The notes: generated by a model not told the origin, from the letters alone. Shown: positions 1 to 7,520, numbered from the stretch's first letter. The stretch is 7,520 bases of DNA from Chromatiales bacterium (GCA_027021685.1 JALUTW010000377.1:1-7520); one strand, 5' to 3'. Made by a program: numbers and translations.

Positions 1-49
1 CGACGCTGCCCACCGAGGTCCCGCCGTATTTCTGTACGATCAGCGCCAC
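1..49 (-). CDS. lysC: Aspartate kinase, N-terminal fragment (cut by window edge)
   Basis: Only the first 16 codons are present. The reading is (V/M)ALIVQKYGGTSVGSV, and KYGGTSVG is the nucleotide/substrate-binding signature that opens bacterial aspartokinases. These phosphorylate aspartate as the first step to lysine, threonine, methionine and diaminopimelate. The start is GTG at 49: it is the only start codon between the fragment and an in-frame TAA upstream, and the family usually begins MALIVQKFGGTSVG. A weak purine-rich stretch (GACGGG, 61-66 on the reverse strand) lies 11 nt upstream. The gene follows alaS on the same strand after 65 nt, as in many gammaproteobacteria. The rest of the gene and its feedback-regulatory ACT domains lie outside the window. 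Confidence 0.9.
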   Translation of the reverse strand, partial: MALIVQKYGGTSVGSV

Positions 50-78
50 TGGCGTGCGTTCCCGTCCAAAAGGCGCAA

Positions 79-107
79 ATTAGACACTAATCTGATGGAT
101 TTGAAAA
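79..107 (-). promoter_or_regulatory. Candidate lysC promoter overlapping a perfect palindrome
   Basis: On the minus strand TTTTCA (107-102, 4/6 match to a -35 box) is followed by a 17-nt spacer and TCTAAT (84-79, 5/6 match to a -10 box). A start near 72 would give a leader of about 23 nt before the lysC GTG. The -10 lies within the palindrome ATTAG-ACA-CTAAT (79-91). This short stretch is also the most AT-rich point of the alaS-lysC gap. There is no obvious terminator after alaS, so read-through from alaS is equally possible. The match is by eye and weak. Confidence 0.3.
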
Positions 108-114
108 GGGCCGC

Positions 115-2739
<2,625 letters not shown>

Positions 2740-2767
2740 GCTCGTCCCGTGTCCTGCCCGTGTGCCC

Positions 2768-3211
2768 TCAGTCGCCGCCCTCCAGGGCGCGGCGGATCTG
2801 CGCGGCGGTGAAGCCCCGCCCTTCGAGAAACCGTGCCTGGCGCGCCCGCTCCCGCTGGTCTGCGGGCGGGGCATCGCCGAAGCGCTTGCACCGCGCGGCC
2901 CGCGCCAGCGCCTCCCAGTCGGCGCCGGCCTGCGCCAGGCACTGCTCCACCAGCGGGTCGGCCACCTGGCGCTGGCGCAACTCGGCGATGATTCTCAGGG
3001 GACCGAACCCGCGCTGGATGCGCGCGGCCACGTAGGCCTCGGCAAAGCGCCGGTCGCTCAGCAGGCGCTCGGCCTCGAGATCGTCCAGGGCGGTGTCGAT
3101 GTCCGCCTCCGGATAGCCCTTGTCCTGCAGCTTGCGCCGCAGCTCGCCGCGGCTGTGCTCGCGCCGGGCGAGGAATCCGATGGCCGCCTCGCGGACCGGA
3201 CGCTGGGCCAC
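2768..3211 (-). CDS. recX: RecX, regulatory protein of RecA
   Basis: RecX binds RecA and RecA filaments and limits filament growth and RecA ATPase/co-protease activity. The 147 residues match the usual size (about 150) and form the expected all-helical three-repeat protein. The first repeat is AIGFLARREHSRGELRRKL (10-28). The family signature LLSDRRFAEAYVAARI-RGFGPLRI spans 50-74. The third repeat near the end is ARFLEGRGFTAAQIRRAL (126-143). The start is GTG at 3211: it follows the recA stop by 7 nt and has GAGG, overlapping the recA TGA, 5 nt upstream. Longer in-frame extensions would run backwards through recA and are not credible. The placement argues for translational coupling to recA. 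Divergence from well-studied RecX proteins is normal for this fast-evolving family. Confidence 0.93.
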   Translation of the reverse strand: MAQRPVREAAIGFLARREHSRGELRRKLQDKGYPEADIDTALDDLEAERLLSDRRFAEAYVAARIQRGFGPLRIIAELRQRQVADPLVEQCLAQAGADWEALARAARCKRFGDAPPADQRERARQARFLEGRGFTAAQIRRALEGGD

Positions 3212-3218
3212 CCCGGCC

Positions 3219-4259
3219 TCAGGCCTCGACCCCGGCCTCCTCCTCCGCCTCCGCCTTCGCCGCCGCCTTGCCCGGCAGGAGCTGCTCGCGGATGCGGGCC
3301 TCGATCTCCGAGGCGATGTCCGGGTTGTCGCGCAGGAACTGGCGCACGTTGTCCCGCCCCTGGCCGATGCGCTCGCCGTTGTAGCTGTACCAGGCCCCGG
3401 ACTTCTCGATGATGCCCTGGGCCACGCCCAGGTCCAGCACCTCGCCGGCGTGGGAGATGCCCTCGCCGTAGAGGATGTCGAACTCCACCTGCTTGAACGG
3501 CGGCGCCACCTTGTTCTTGACCACCTTGACCCGGGTCTCGTTGCCCACCACCTCGTCACCGCGCTTGATGGCGCCGATGCGGCGGATGTCCAGCCGCACC
3601 GACGAGTAGAACTTGAGCGCGTTGCCTCCGGTGGTGGTCTCCGGGTTGCCGAACATGACCCCGATCTTCATCCGGATCTGGTTGATGAAGATGACCAGGG
3701 TGTTGGAGCGCTTGATGTTGGCGGTGAGCTTGCGCAGGGCCTGGGACATGAGGCGCGCGTGCAGGCCCACGTGGGAGTCGCCCATGTCGCCCTCGATCTC
3801 GGCCTTGGGGGTGAGCGCCGCCACCGAGTCCACCACCACCACGTCCACCGCCCCGGAGCGCACCAGCATGTCGGCGATCTCCAGCGCCTGCTCGCCGGTG
3901 TCGGGCTGGGACACCAGCAGGTCGTCCACGTTGACGCCCAGCTTTTCCGCGTACAGGGGGTCGAGGGCGTGCTCGGCGTCGATGAAGGCCGCGGTGCCGC
4001 CCTGCTTCTGGCACTGGGCGATGACCGAGAGAGTGAGCGTGGTCTTGCCCGAGGACTCCGGGCCGTAGATCTCCACCACCCGGCCGCGGGGCAGGCCGCC
4101 GATGCCCAGCGCGATGTCCAGCCCCAGGGAACCGGTGGAGATGGCCTCGATGTCGCGCGCGGCGGTGGAATCGCCCATGCGCATCACCGAGCCCTTGCCG
4201 AACTGCTTCTCGATCTGGCTCAGCGCCGCTGCCAGCGCCTTTTTCTTGTTGTCATCCAT
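3219..4259 (-). CDS. recA: Recombinase A
   Basis: RecA is the DNA-dependent ATPase that forms filaments on single-stranded DNA, drives strand exchange, and activates LexA self-cleavage. All 346 residues are present. The N-terminal polymerisation helix is followed by MRMGD (26-30). Walker A is GPESSGKTT (66-74), and Walker B is the VVVVDSVAAL strand (140-149). Loop L1 is EGDMGDSHVG (156-165), and L2 lies at about 195-210 after FINQIRMKIG. The C-terminus is the usual acidic tail (AEAEEEAGVEA). The start is ATG at 4259, with a strong AGGGGG ribosome site (4269-4274) 9 nt upstream. It is first in the recA-recX-alaS cluster. cinA, often found upstream in gammaproteobacteria, is absent here and is replaced by a divergent small gene. 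No canonical LexA box is visible upstream. Confidence 0.99.
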   Translation of the reverse strand: MDDNKKKALAAALSQIEKQFGKGSVMRMGDSTAARDIEAISTGSLGLDIALGIGGLPRGRVVEIYGPESSGKTTLTLSVIAQCQKQGGTAAFIDAEHALDPLYAEKLGVNVDDLLVSQPDTGEQALEIADMLVRSGAVDVVVVDSVAALTPKAEIEGDMGDSHVGLHARLMSQALRKLTANIKRSNTLVIFINQIRMKIGVMFGNPETTTGGNALKFYSSVRLDIRRIGAIKRGDEVVGNETRVKVVKNKVAPPFKQVEFDILYGEGISHAGEVLDLGVAQGIIEKSGAWYSYNGERIGQGRDNVRQFLRDNPDIASEIEARIREQLLPGKAAAKAEAEEEAGVEA

Positions 4260-4314
4260 TGTCCAGAACCCCCTTTCTCTTCAAGGTTGCACGGCCCGTC
4301 CCCTGGACCGCGGC

Positions 4315-4326
4315 CGGTGATCACCG
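4315..4326. promoter_or_regulatory. 12-bp perfect palindrome in the recA leader
   Basis: CGGTGATCACCG is a perfect 12-bp inverted repeat 56-67 bp before the recA ATG. It lies just downstream of the candidate recA -10 box, where a bound repressor could block transcription or the RNA could fold. It does not match the gammaproteobacterial LexA consensus. A 12-bp palindrome is expected about once or twice by chance in 7.5 kb, so only its position makes it notable. Confidence 0.25.
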
Positions 4327-4347
4327 CCTGCCTGACTGATGCGCCCC

Positions 4348-4356
4348 ATTATTCCA
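4348..4356 (-). promoter_or_regulatory. Candidate extended -10 promoter for recA
   Basis: Reading on the minus strand, TGG-AATAAT is a TGn extended -10 with a hexamer matching TATAAT at 5 of 6 positions, in an otherwise GC-rich gap. Transcription would start near 4341, giving a leader of about 80 nt before recA. The hexamer 17 nt further upstream (AGGCCG) is not a -35 box, which fits an extended -10 type or an activated promoter. Called by eye. Confidence 0.4.
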
Positions 4357-4406
4357 CAAACCGCGATCGGCGGCCTAGCCCCGCGCTGGCGCCCGGCGCC
4401 CGGGTG

Positions 4407-4422
4407 GTCTATACATGGAGAC
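4407..4422. promoter_or_regulatory. Imperfect inverted repeat GTCT-N8-AGAC between divergent genes
   Basis: GTCTATACATGGAGAC has 4-bp outer arms that pair exactly plus one inner pair. It sits just before the small plus-strand gene, overlaps that gene's GGAGA ribosome site, and lies about 50 bp upstream of the recA -10 candidate. It has the 4-8-4 geometry of an SOS box but not its sequence (CTGT-N8-ACAG). It may be chance. Confidence 0.15.
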
Positions 4423-4425
4423 GGC

Positions 4426-4704
4426 ATGCACATCACCTCCTCCACCAATGCCTGGCCGCGGCCGCTGCCGGCGCCGCCCCGGCCCCATGCGGCGCCGCCC
4501 GCCGGCGGACCCCCGGCCACCCCGCCCCGGCCGGCGGCCACCGCCCTGCCTCCGGTCCCCCCGCCGCCGTCGCCGGCGGCCGCGTCCCGGACCCTCCCGG
4601 CCACCCATCGCGGCCGCCTGGCGGAGAGCCTGTACCGGGAGGTGGCCGCGCTGACATCCGCCGGCAGCGGCGAGCTGCTCAGCCGGCTGGATGTGAGCGC
4701 CTGA
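4426..4704 (+). CDS. Small proline-rich hypothetical protein
   Basis: I do not recognise a named family. The 92-residue product begins MHITSSTNAW. Residues 11-60 or so are dominated by Pro and Ala, including a PPVPPPPSP run, and look disordered. A short amphipathic tail follows: RGRLAESLYREVAALT, then GSGELLSRLDVSA. From memory, small uncharacterised gammaproteobacterial proteins often end in a similar ELL-R-DV-A motif, so the tail is probably the conserved part; this is recall, not a search. ATG 4426 is preferred because GGAGA (4417-4421) lies 4 nt upstream; an in-frame ATG at 4339 lacks this. There is no signal peptide or membrane segment. It is divergent from recA, and the downstream plus-strand gene is 151 nt away. 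The low-complexity middle means base composition alone could keep the frame open, so its reality is moderate. Confidence 0.55.
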   Translation: MHITSSTNAWPRPLPAPPRPHAAPPAGGPPATPPRPAATALPPVPPPPSPAAASRTLPATHRGRLAESLYREVAALTSAGSGELLSRLDVSA

Positions 4705-4775
4705 GCCCACCCACCACCATCGGCCTAACACTTCCGGCCACTGCCCCGGCCACCCTGCCGTCGCTAGACTGGTGG

Positions 4776-4790
4776 TGGCACGTGGGGGGC
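4776..4790 (+). promoter_or_regulatory. Sigma54-like promoter element upstream of the GNAT gene
   Basis: TGGCACG-TGGG-GGGC matches the RpoN consensus TGGCACG-N4-TTGC perfectly at the -24 element and has the GC of the -12 element at the correct spacing. The two T residues of -12 are replaced by G. A start near 4802 would leave about 54 nt of leader before the ATG at 4856. The region is G-rich, so part of the match could be composition; no enhancer site was identified. Confidence 0.3.
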
Positions 4791-4812
4791 CTTGGGGGTC
4801 CCGCAAACAAAC

Positions 4813-4843
4813 CCGCCCCGGTTCCGGGAATGCGACGGGGCGG
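4813..4843 (+). promoter_or_regulatory. GC-rich hairpin in the leader of the GNAT gene
   Basis: CCGCCCCG (4813-4820) pairs perfectly with CGGGGCGG (4836-4843) across a 15-nt loop. A competing smaller hairpin is CCCGG-TT-CCGGG (4817-4828). The G-rich 3' arm is the only purine-rich, ribosome-site-like sequence before the ATG at 4856, 12 nt away. The fold could therefore lower translation, but no regulator or switch is evident. Confidence 0.25.
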
Positions 4844-4855
4844 CAGCAGTTCCTG

Positions 4856-5986
4856 ATGCACGAGACCACCATCGCCGTGCGCCTCTCGGGCCTGCCCGAC
4901 CTGGAGGCGCTGGGCCGGCGCTGGCAGCGGCTCGAAGCCGAGGCCCGCCCGCCCTACTTCCTGTCCTGGGCCTGGATCGGCACCTGGCTGGCCATGCGGC
5001 CGCCGGGGCCCGAGCCGTGGCTGCTGGTGGCGGAGCAGGCCGGGCGTACCGTGGGCCTGGGCATCGTCATGCGCGACACCGTGCGGCTGCCGGGCGGCCT
5101 GCACCTGCGCCGCCTGCTCCTCAACGACAGCAGCGACTTCGACTACAACCTCAACCCCGAGTACAACGGCCTGCTGGTGGAGCCCGGCCTGGGCACGGGC
5201 GTGGCCCGGGCGGCGCTGGCCTACCTGGCGGAAACCGTGCCCCGCTGGGACGAGCTGTGCCTGCACGGACTCGACCTGGCCGACCCCCTGGCCGACCCGG
5301 AGCCCGCCCGGGCCGCCGGCCTGGAAGTCCGCGAGCTGTGGCGCCAGCCGGTGCCGCGGGTAAACCTGGAGGCCCTGCGGCGCGGGGGGCGGCCCTACAC
5401 GGAGACCCTCAGCCCCTCCACCCGGGCCCGGCTGCGGCGCGCCCGGCGCGGTTATGCCGCCTGGGGAGAGCTGATCCTGGACCAGGCGGCGAGCCGGGAG
5501 GAGGCCCACGAGTTCTTCTCCGGCCTCAAGGCCCTGCACCAGGTGTGCTGGACCTCGCGCGGGCGCCCCGGCTCCTTCAACAAGCGCCACTGGGAGCCCT
5601 TCCACCGCGCCCTCATCGATGCCCGCTTCGGGGCCGGCGAGATCCAGCTCCTGCGCCTGAGGGCGGGCAACCGGATCCTGGGTTATCTGTACAACCTCGT
5701 GGCGGGGGGCCACGTGTACTTCATCCAGAGCGGGCTCAAGCAGGAAGCCGATCCCCACCTCAAGCCCGGCTACCTCGCCCATGTCCTGGCGGTGGAGCAC
5801 AACCTGGCCCTGGGCCACAGGCTCTACGACTTCCTCGCCGGCGAGGCCCGCTACAAGGCCAGCCTGGCCACCGAGGCCGGCGAGATGATCTGGCTGCGCC
5901 TGTACCGGCCGGGGCCGCGCATGCGGGTGGTGAACCTCGCCCGCCGCCTCCGAAGCCGGCTGCACAAAAAAGCCGGGGGCAAATGA
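4856..5986 (+). CDS. GNAT-fold acyltransferase, CelD/BcsL-like (Acetyltransf_6 type)
   Basis: Cytoplasmic protein of 376 residues with the layout of CelD/BcsL (FemAB-related) proteins. These are tandem GNAT-fold transferases usually tied to exopolysaccharide, cellulose or cell-surface synthesis. Marks are FLSWAWIGTWL (35-45), a central LSPSTRARLRRARRGY basic helix (185-200), LHQVCWTSRGRPGSF (227-241), the GNAT-like strand IQLLRLRAGNRILGYLYNLVAGGHVYF (263-289) and YDFLAGEARYK (324-334). There is no signal peptide or transmembrane helix; the C-terminus is basic (RRLRSRLHKKAGGK). ATG 4856 fits the family N-terminus. GTG codons at 4772/4775 would add 27-28 non-conserved Gly/Arg-rich residues. No good ribosome site precedes it. 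The stop codon lies inside the downstream terminator stem. No glycosyltransferase or exosortase gene is in view, so the substrate is unknown. Confidence 0.85.
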   Translation: MHETTIAVRLSGLPDLEALGRRWQRLEAEARPPYFLSWAWIGTWLAMRPPGPEPWLLVAEQAGRTVGLGIVMRDTVRLPGGLHLRRLLLNDSSDFDYNLNPEYNGLLVEPGLGTGVARAALAYLAETVPRWDELCLHGLDLADPLADPEPARAAGLEVRELWRQPVPRVNLEALRRGGRPYTETLSPSTRARLRRARRGYAAWGELILDQAASREEAHEFFSGLKALHQVCWTSRGRPGSFNKRHWEPFHRALIDARFGAGEIQLLRLRAGNRILGYLYNLVAGGHVYFIQSGLKQEADPHLKPGYLAHVLAVEHNLALGHRLYDFLAGEARYKASLATEAGEMIWLRLYRPGPRMRVVNLARRLRSRLHKKAGGK

Positions 5987-6004
5987 GAATCATTTGCCCC
6001 CGGC
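5966..6004. terminator. Bidirectional hairpin terminator between convergent genes
   Basis: A perfect 15-bp stem (5972-5986 with 5990-6004) has a 3-nt GAA loop. Reading on the minus strand, the stem is followed by an unbroken T6 (5971-5966), so it is a textbook intrinsic terminator for the caspase-like gene, whose TAA ends 16 nt before it. On the plus strand the tail is only CCCTCCTTTCG, so it is a weaker terminator for the GNAT gene. The GNAT TGA (5984-5986) forms the loop end of the left arm. Confidence 0.9.
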
Positions 6005-6020
6005 CCCTCCTTTCGCCCGC

Positions 6021-7460
6021 TTACAGCGGCGCCGACTCGCAGGCCAGCAGGCGCGCATAGGCCGCCCGTGCCGGCGTACCGCCGAAGCGCTCCAGCAGGC
6101 CCCGCAGCCGGGCCAGGCGGCGCAGGCGGAGCACCTTCTCCAGCTGGGCCCCCTGGCGCTCCAGGGCCAGTATCCGGTCCTCCAGGGCCACCAGGGCGTC
6201 CTGGGCCTGCACCAGCTCCGGGTACTCCGGCTGCGCCCGGATCCAGCCCTCCACCTCGCCCAGGCCGCCCGCCAGGAGCCGCCGGAAGGCCCGGGTGTAG
6301 GGCCAGAACACCTGGGGCCAGCGGGCCTCCAGGCGGGCCTGGAGGGCGGCCTGGGCGGCGTCCACCCGCTCCCCCAGCGCGTCCCGCTCCCGGCGCATGA
6401 CGGCCAGGCGCGAGCGCTGGTCCAGCAGGCGCCGGCGCACCTGGGCCGCGAGCCCCGGGGCATCCGGGTCCAGTCCCAGGCGCCGGGCGACCCGGGCTGC
6501 CAGCTCGCCGTACTCGTTGGCCGGCAGCCCGGCCAGCGGCAGGTGGCGCAGGTACCAGGGCTCCCAGTGCTCCAGAAAGACCTCGCTGGTGGAGCGTGAC
6601 AGATCGGTGCTCTCGGCCACCGCCAGACTGTAGAGGTGGGCCTCGCGCGGGCTCACCCGCCCGTCGCCGTCGGCGTCCGGCTCTCCTGCCAGGGGCGCCC
6701 CGGTGCGGGTACGGCCGGCCAGGGCGCTGAAGAAATAGGTGGTGTAATCGCGGTAGTCCCCGGTGTCCACGCTGGGCGTGCACCCCTCCGACTCCCGGTC
6801 CGGGGCCTGGGCCAGGAAGCCGCAGCGGTCCTGCGGTGCCAGGCCCTGCCGGGGATCCGCGCCGCGGAAGATGAGGCGGGCGAAACCACCGGAGAAACAC
6901 TGGGGAAAGAAGAACCGCACCCGGCTCTTCCCGTGCGCCCCGTCCAGGATGCGCGCCAGGTCACGGACGGACAGGCGGGTGTCCTGCCACAGGCGCAGCG
7001 TGTTGCCGGCCGGATCGGTCTCGTCGTAACCGCCGTGGCCCTGGTAGATGAACACCAGCTCGTCACCGGGCCCCAGGTTCCGGACCTCGCGCGCCAGCAC
7101 GGCCTCCACCTCGGCGGCCGTGGCCGGACCCGTGGCCGGCACCCGGTGGGGATGCCAGAAGCGGGTGTCCGCCGCCTGCGAGCCGAACAGCCGCGCCAGG
7201 GGTCCCGGCCGCGACCCGGCCCCTTGCGCGTGCTGGCCATAGACGTCGTGGCTGCCCCCGCGGCCGTCGCCGTAGAGGACCTCGACGGGGGTGCCGGGGC
7301 GGGTCCGCTCCAGCCAGTCCAGCAGCCACAGGGTGTTGAGTTCGATGGAGACCTGGGAATCGTCGATGTTGGGCCCACCGCCCACCACCAGGTAGCGGGT
7401 CCCGGCCGCGGCGGCCGCCGGCGCCAGCAGGCAGAGCGCCAGCACGACGCCGCGCATCAC
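6021..7460 (-). CDS. Exported caspase-fold (C13/C14-like) putative cysteine peptidase with EF-hand loop
   Basis: Encodes 479 residues. Residues 1-19 form a signal peptide (short basic start, LALCLLAPAAAAA core, likely cut near 19-20), so the protein should act in the periplasm or outside. The caspase-type core begins RYLVVGGGPNIDDSQVSIELN (22-42). It carries the catalytic His in LVFIYQGHGGYDETD (His142) and the catalytic Cys in VRFFFPQCFSGGF (Cys188), which is the dyad order and strand-end placement of clan CD peptidases. Cys213 and Cys227 could form a disulfide. DADGDGRVSPRE (262-273) is a complete EF-hand loop. Residues 320-455 are rich in Leu/Arg/Glu/Ala and probably helical or coiled-coil. 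The start is GTG 7460, with GGAGG 7 nt upstream; ATG 7457 is the alternative. Either start overlaps the upstream stop, implying coupling. Activity and targets are unknown, and a pseudo-enzyme cannot be excluded. Confidence 0.85.
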   Translation of the reverse strand: MMRGVVLALCLLAPAAAAAGTRYLVVGGGPNIDDSQVSIELNTLWLLDWLERTRPGTPVEVLYGDGRGGSHDVYGQHAQGAGSRPGPLARLFGSQAADTRFWHPHRVPATGPATAAEVEAVLAREVRNLGPGDELVFIYQGHGGYDETDPAGNTLRLWQDTRLSVRDLARILDGAHGKSRVRFFFPQCFSGGFARLIFRGADPRQGLAPQDRCGFLAQAPDRESEGCTPSVDTGDYRDYTTYFFSALAGRTRTGAPLAGEPDADGDGRVSPREAHLYSLAVAESTDLSRSTSEVFLEHWEPWYLRHLPLAGLPANEYGELAARVARRLGLDPDAPGLAAQVRRRLLDQRSRLAVMRRERDALGERVDAAQAALQARLEARWPQVFWPYTRAFRRLLAGGLGEVEGWIRAQPEYPELVQAQDALVALEDRILALERQGAQLEKVLRLRRLARLRGLLERFGGTPARAAYARLLACESAPL

Positions 7461-7520
7461 CAGCGCCCCTCCCGGCCACGGCCCCGCCCGGCCCAGGCCG
7501 CCGGCAGGGCCGCCACCAGC
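7457..7520 (-). CDS. C-terminal end of an unidentified upstream gene (cut by window edge)
   Basis: On the minus strand one frame runs from the window edge to TGA at 7459-7457 and reads LVAALPAAWAGRGRGREGRW. This looks like the end of a hydrophobic segment followed by a short, strongly basic tail, as in a membrane protein with a cytoplasmic C-terminus. The stop overlaps the start of the caspase-like gene (GTGATG: a 4-nt overlap with the GTG, 1 nt with the ATG), a common arrangement for coupled genes. Only 20 codons are visible, so the product is unknown. The other two minus frames read through as low-complexity Gly/Arg/Pro. Confidence 0.45.
   Translation of the reverse strand, partial: LVAALPAAWAGRGRGREGRW

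Noticed and set aside
2740..2874. Upstream extension of alaS by about 45 codons
   Set aside because: The added residues are Arg/Gly/Pro-rich, overlap the end of recX and do not match AlaRS N-termini. GTG at 2739 aligns with the family start.
4388..4401. Tandem GGCGCCC repeat in the recA upstream gap
   Set aside because: Two 7-bp copies in GC-rich DNA; too short and compositionally likely to call a functional repeat.
4410..4416. TATACAT as a -10 box for the small plus-strand gene
   Set aside because: Transcription would start after the GGAGA ribosome site, only a few bases before the ATG, and there is no -35 box.
3120..4856. Plus-strand open frame of 578 codons spanning recA and the gap
   Set aside because: It runs antisense through all of recA and then through the small gene in another frame. 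Composition is low complexity, with no ribosome site and no domain.
4679..5965. Minus-strand open frame of 428 codons opposite the GNAT gene
   Set aside because: Antisense shadow rich in Gln/Gly/Ala/Val with no motifs; the plus-strand frame has clear family signatures.
4792..6060. Plus-strand open frame of 422 codons over the GNAT gene
   Set aside because: It is a frame shadow of the acyltransferase gene, Pro/Ala/Gly/Arg-rich throughout, and runs across the strong terminator.
5851..6900. Minus-strand open frame of 349 codons overlapping the caspase-like gene
   Set aside because: Gly/Pro/Ala-rich shadow frame that crosses the terminator; the caspase frame has the signal peptide and catalytic motifs.

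Overview
The window is very GC-rich (roughly 70% by eye) and looks chromosomal. The order recA-recX-alaS-lysC on one strand is a classic gammaproteobacterial arrangement. The protein sequences fit a high-GC gammaproteobacterium, possibly an Ectothiorhodospira/Thioalkalivibrio-type lineage, but that assignment is inference. I see no RNA genes, insertion sequences, CRISPR arrays or prophage genes.

Bases 1-4259 (minus strand) hold, in transcription order, recA (homologous recombination and SOS co-protease), recX (RecA modulator, 7 nt behind recA), alaS (alanyl-tRNA synthetase, 28 nt behind recX) and the first codons of lysC (aspartate kinase, 65 nt behind alaS). recX, alaS and lysC all start with GTG. 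recA-recX-alaS is probably one transcript. lysC may have an additional weak promoter, which overlaps a perfect AT-rich palindrome.

Bases 4260-4855 are a regulatory stretch and a small gene. The recA leader has a candidate extended -10 promoter and a 12-bp palindrome, but no CTG-N10-CAG LexA box. Divergent from recA is a small proline-rich protein of unknown function (4426-4704). After it comes a leader with a sigma54-like element and a GC-rich hairpin.

Bases 4856-5986 (plus strand) encode a CelD/BcsL-type GNAT acyltransferase-fold protein of 376 residues. Bases 6021-7460 (minus strand) encode an exported caspase-fold protein with a His/Cys dyad, a textbook EF-hand calcium loop and a helical C-terminal region. 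These two convergent genes share a strong hairpin terminator. The caspase-like gene overlaps the end of an upstream gene that runs off the right edge, so the two are probably translationally coupled. The caspase-like gene with its upstream partner is the least ordinary part of the window; the left half is standard housekeeping.
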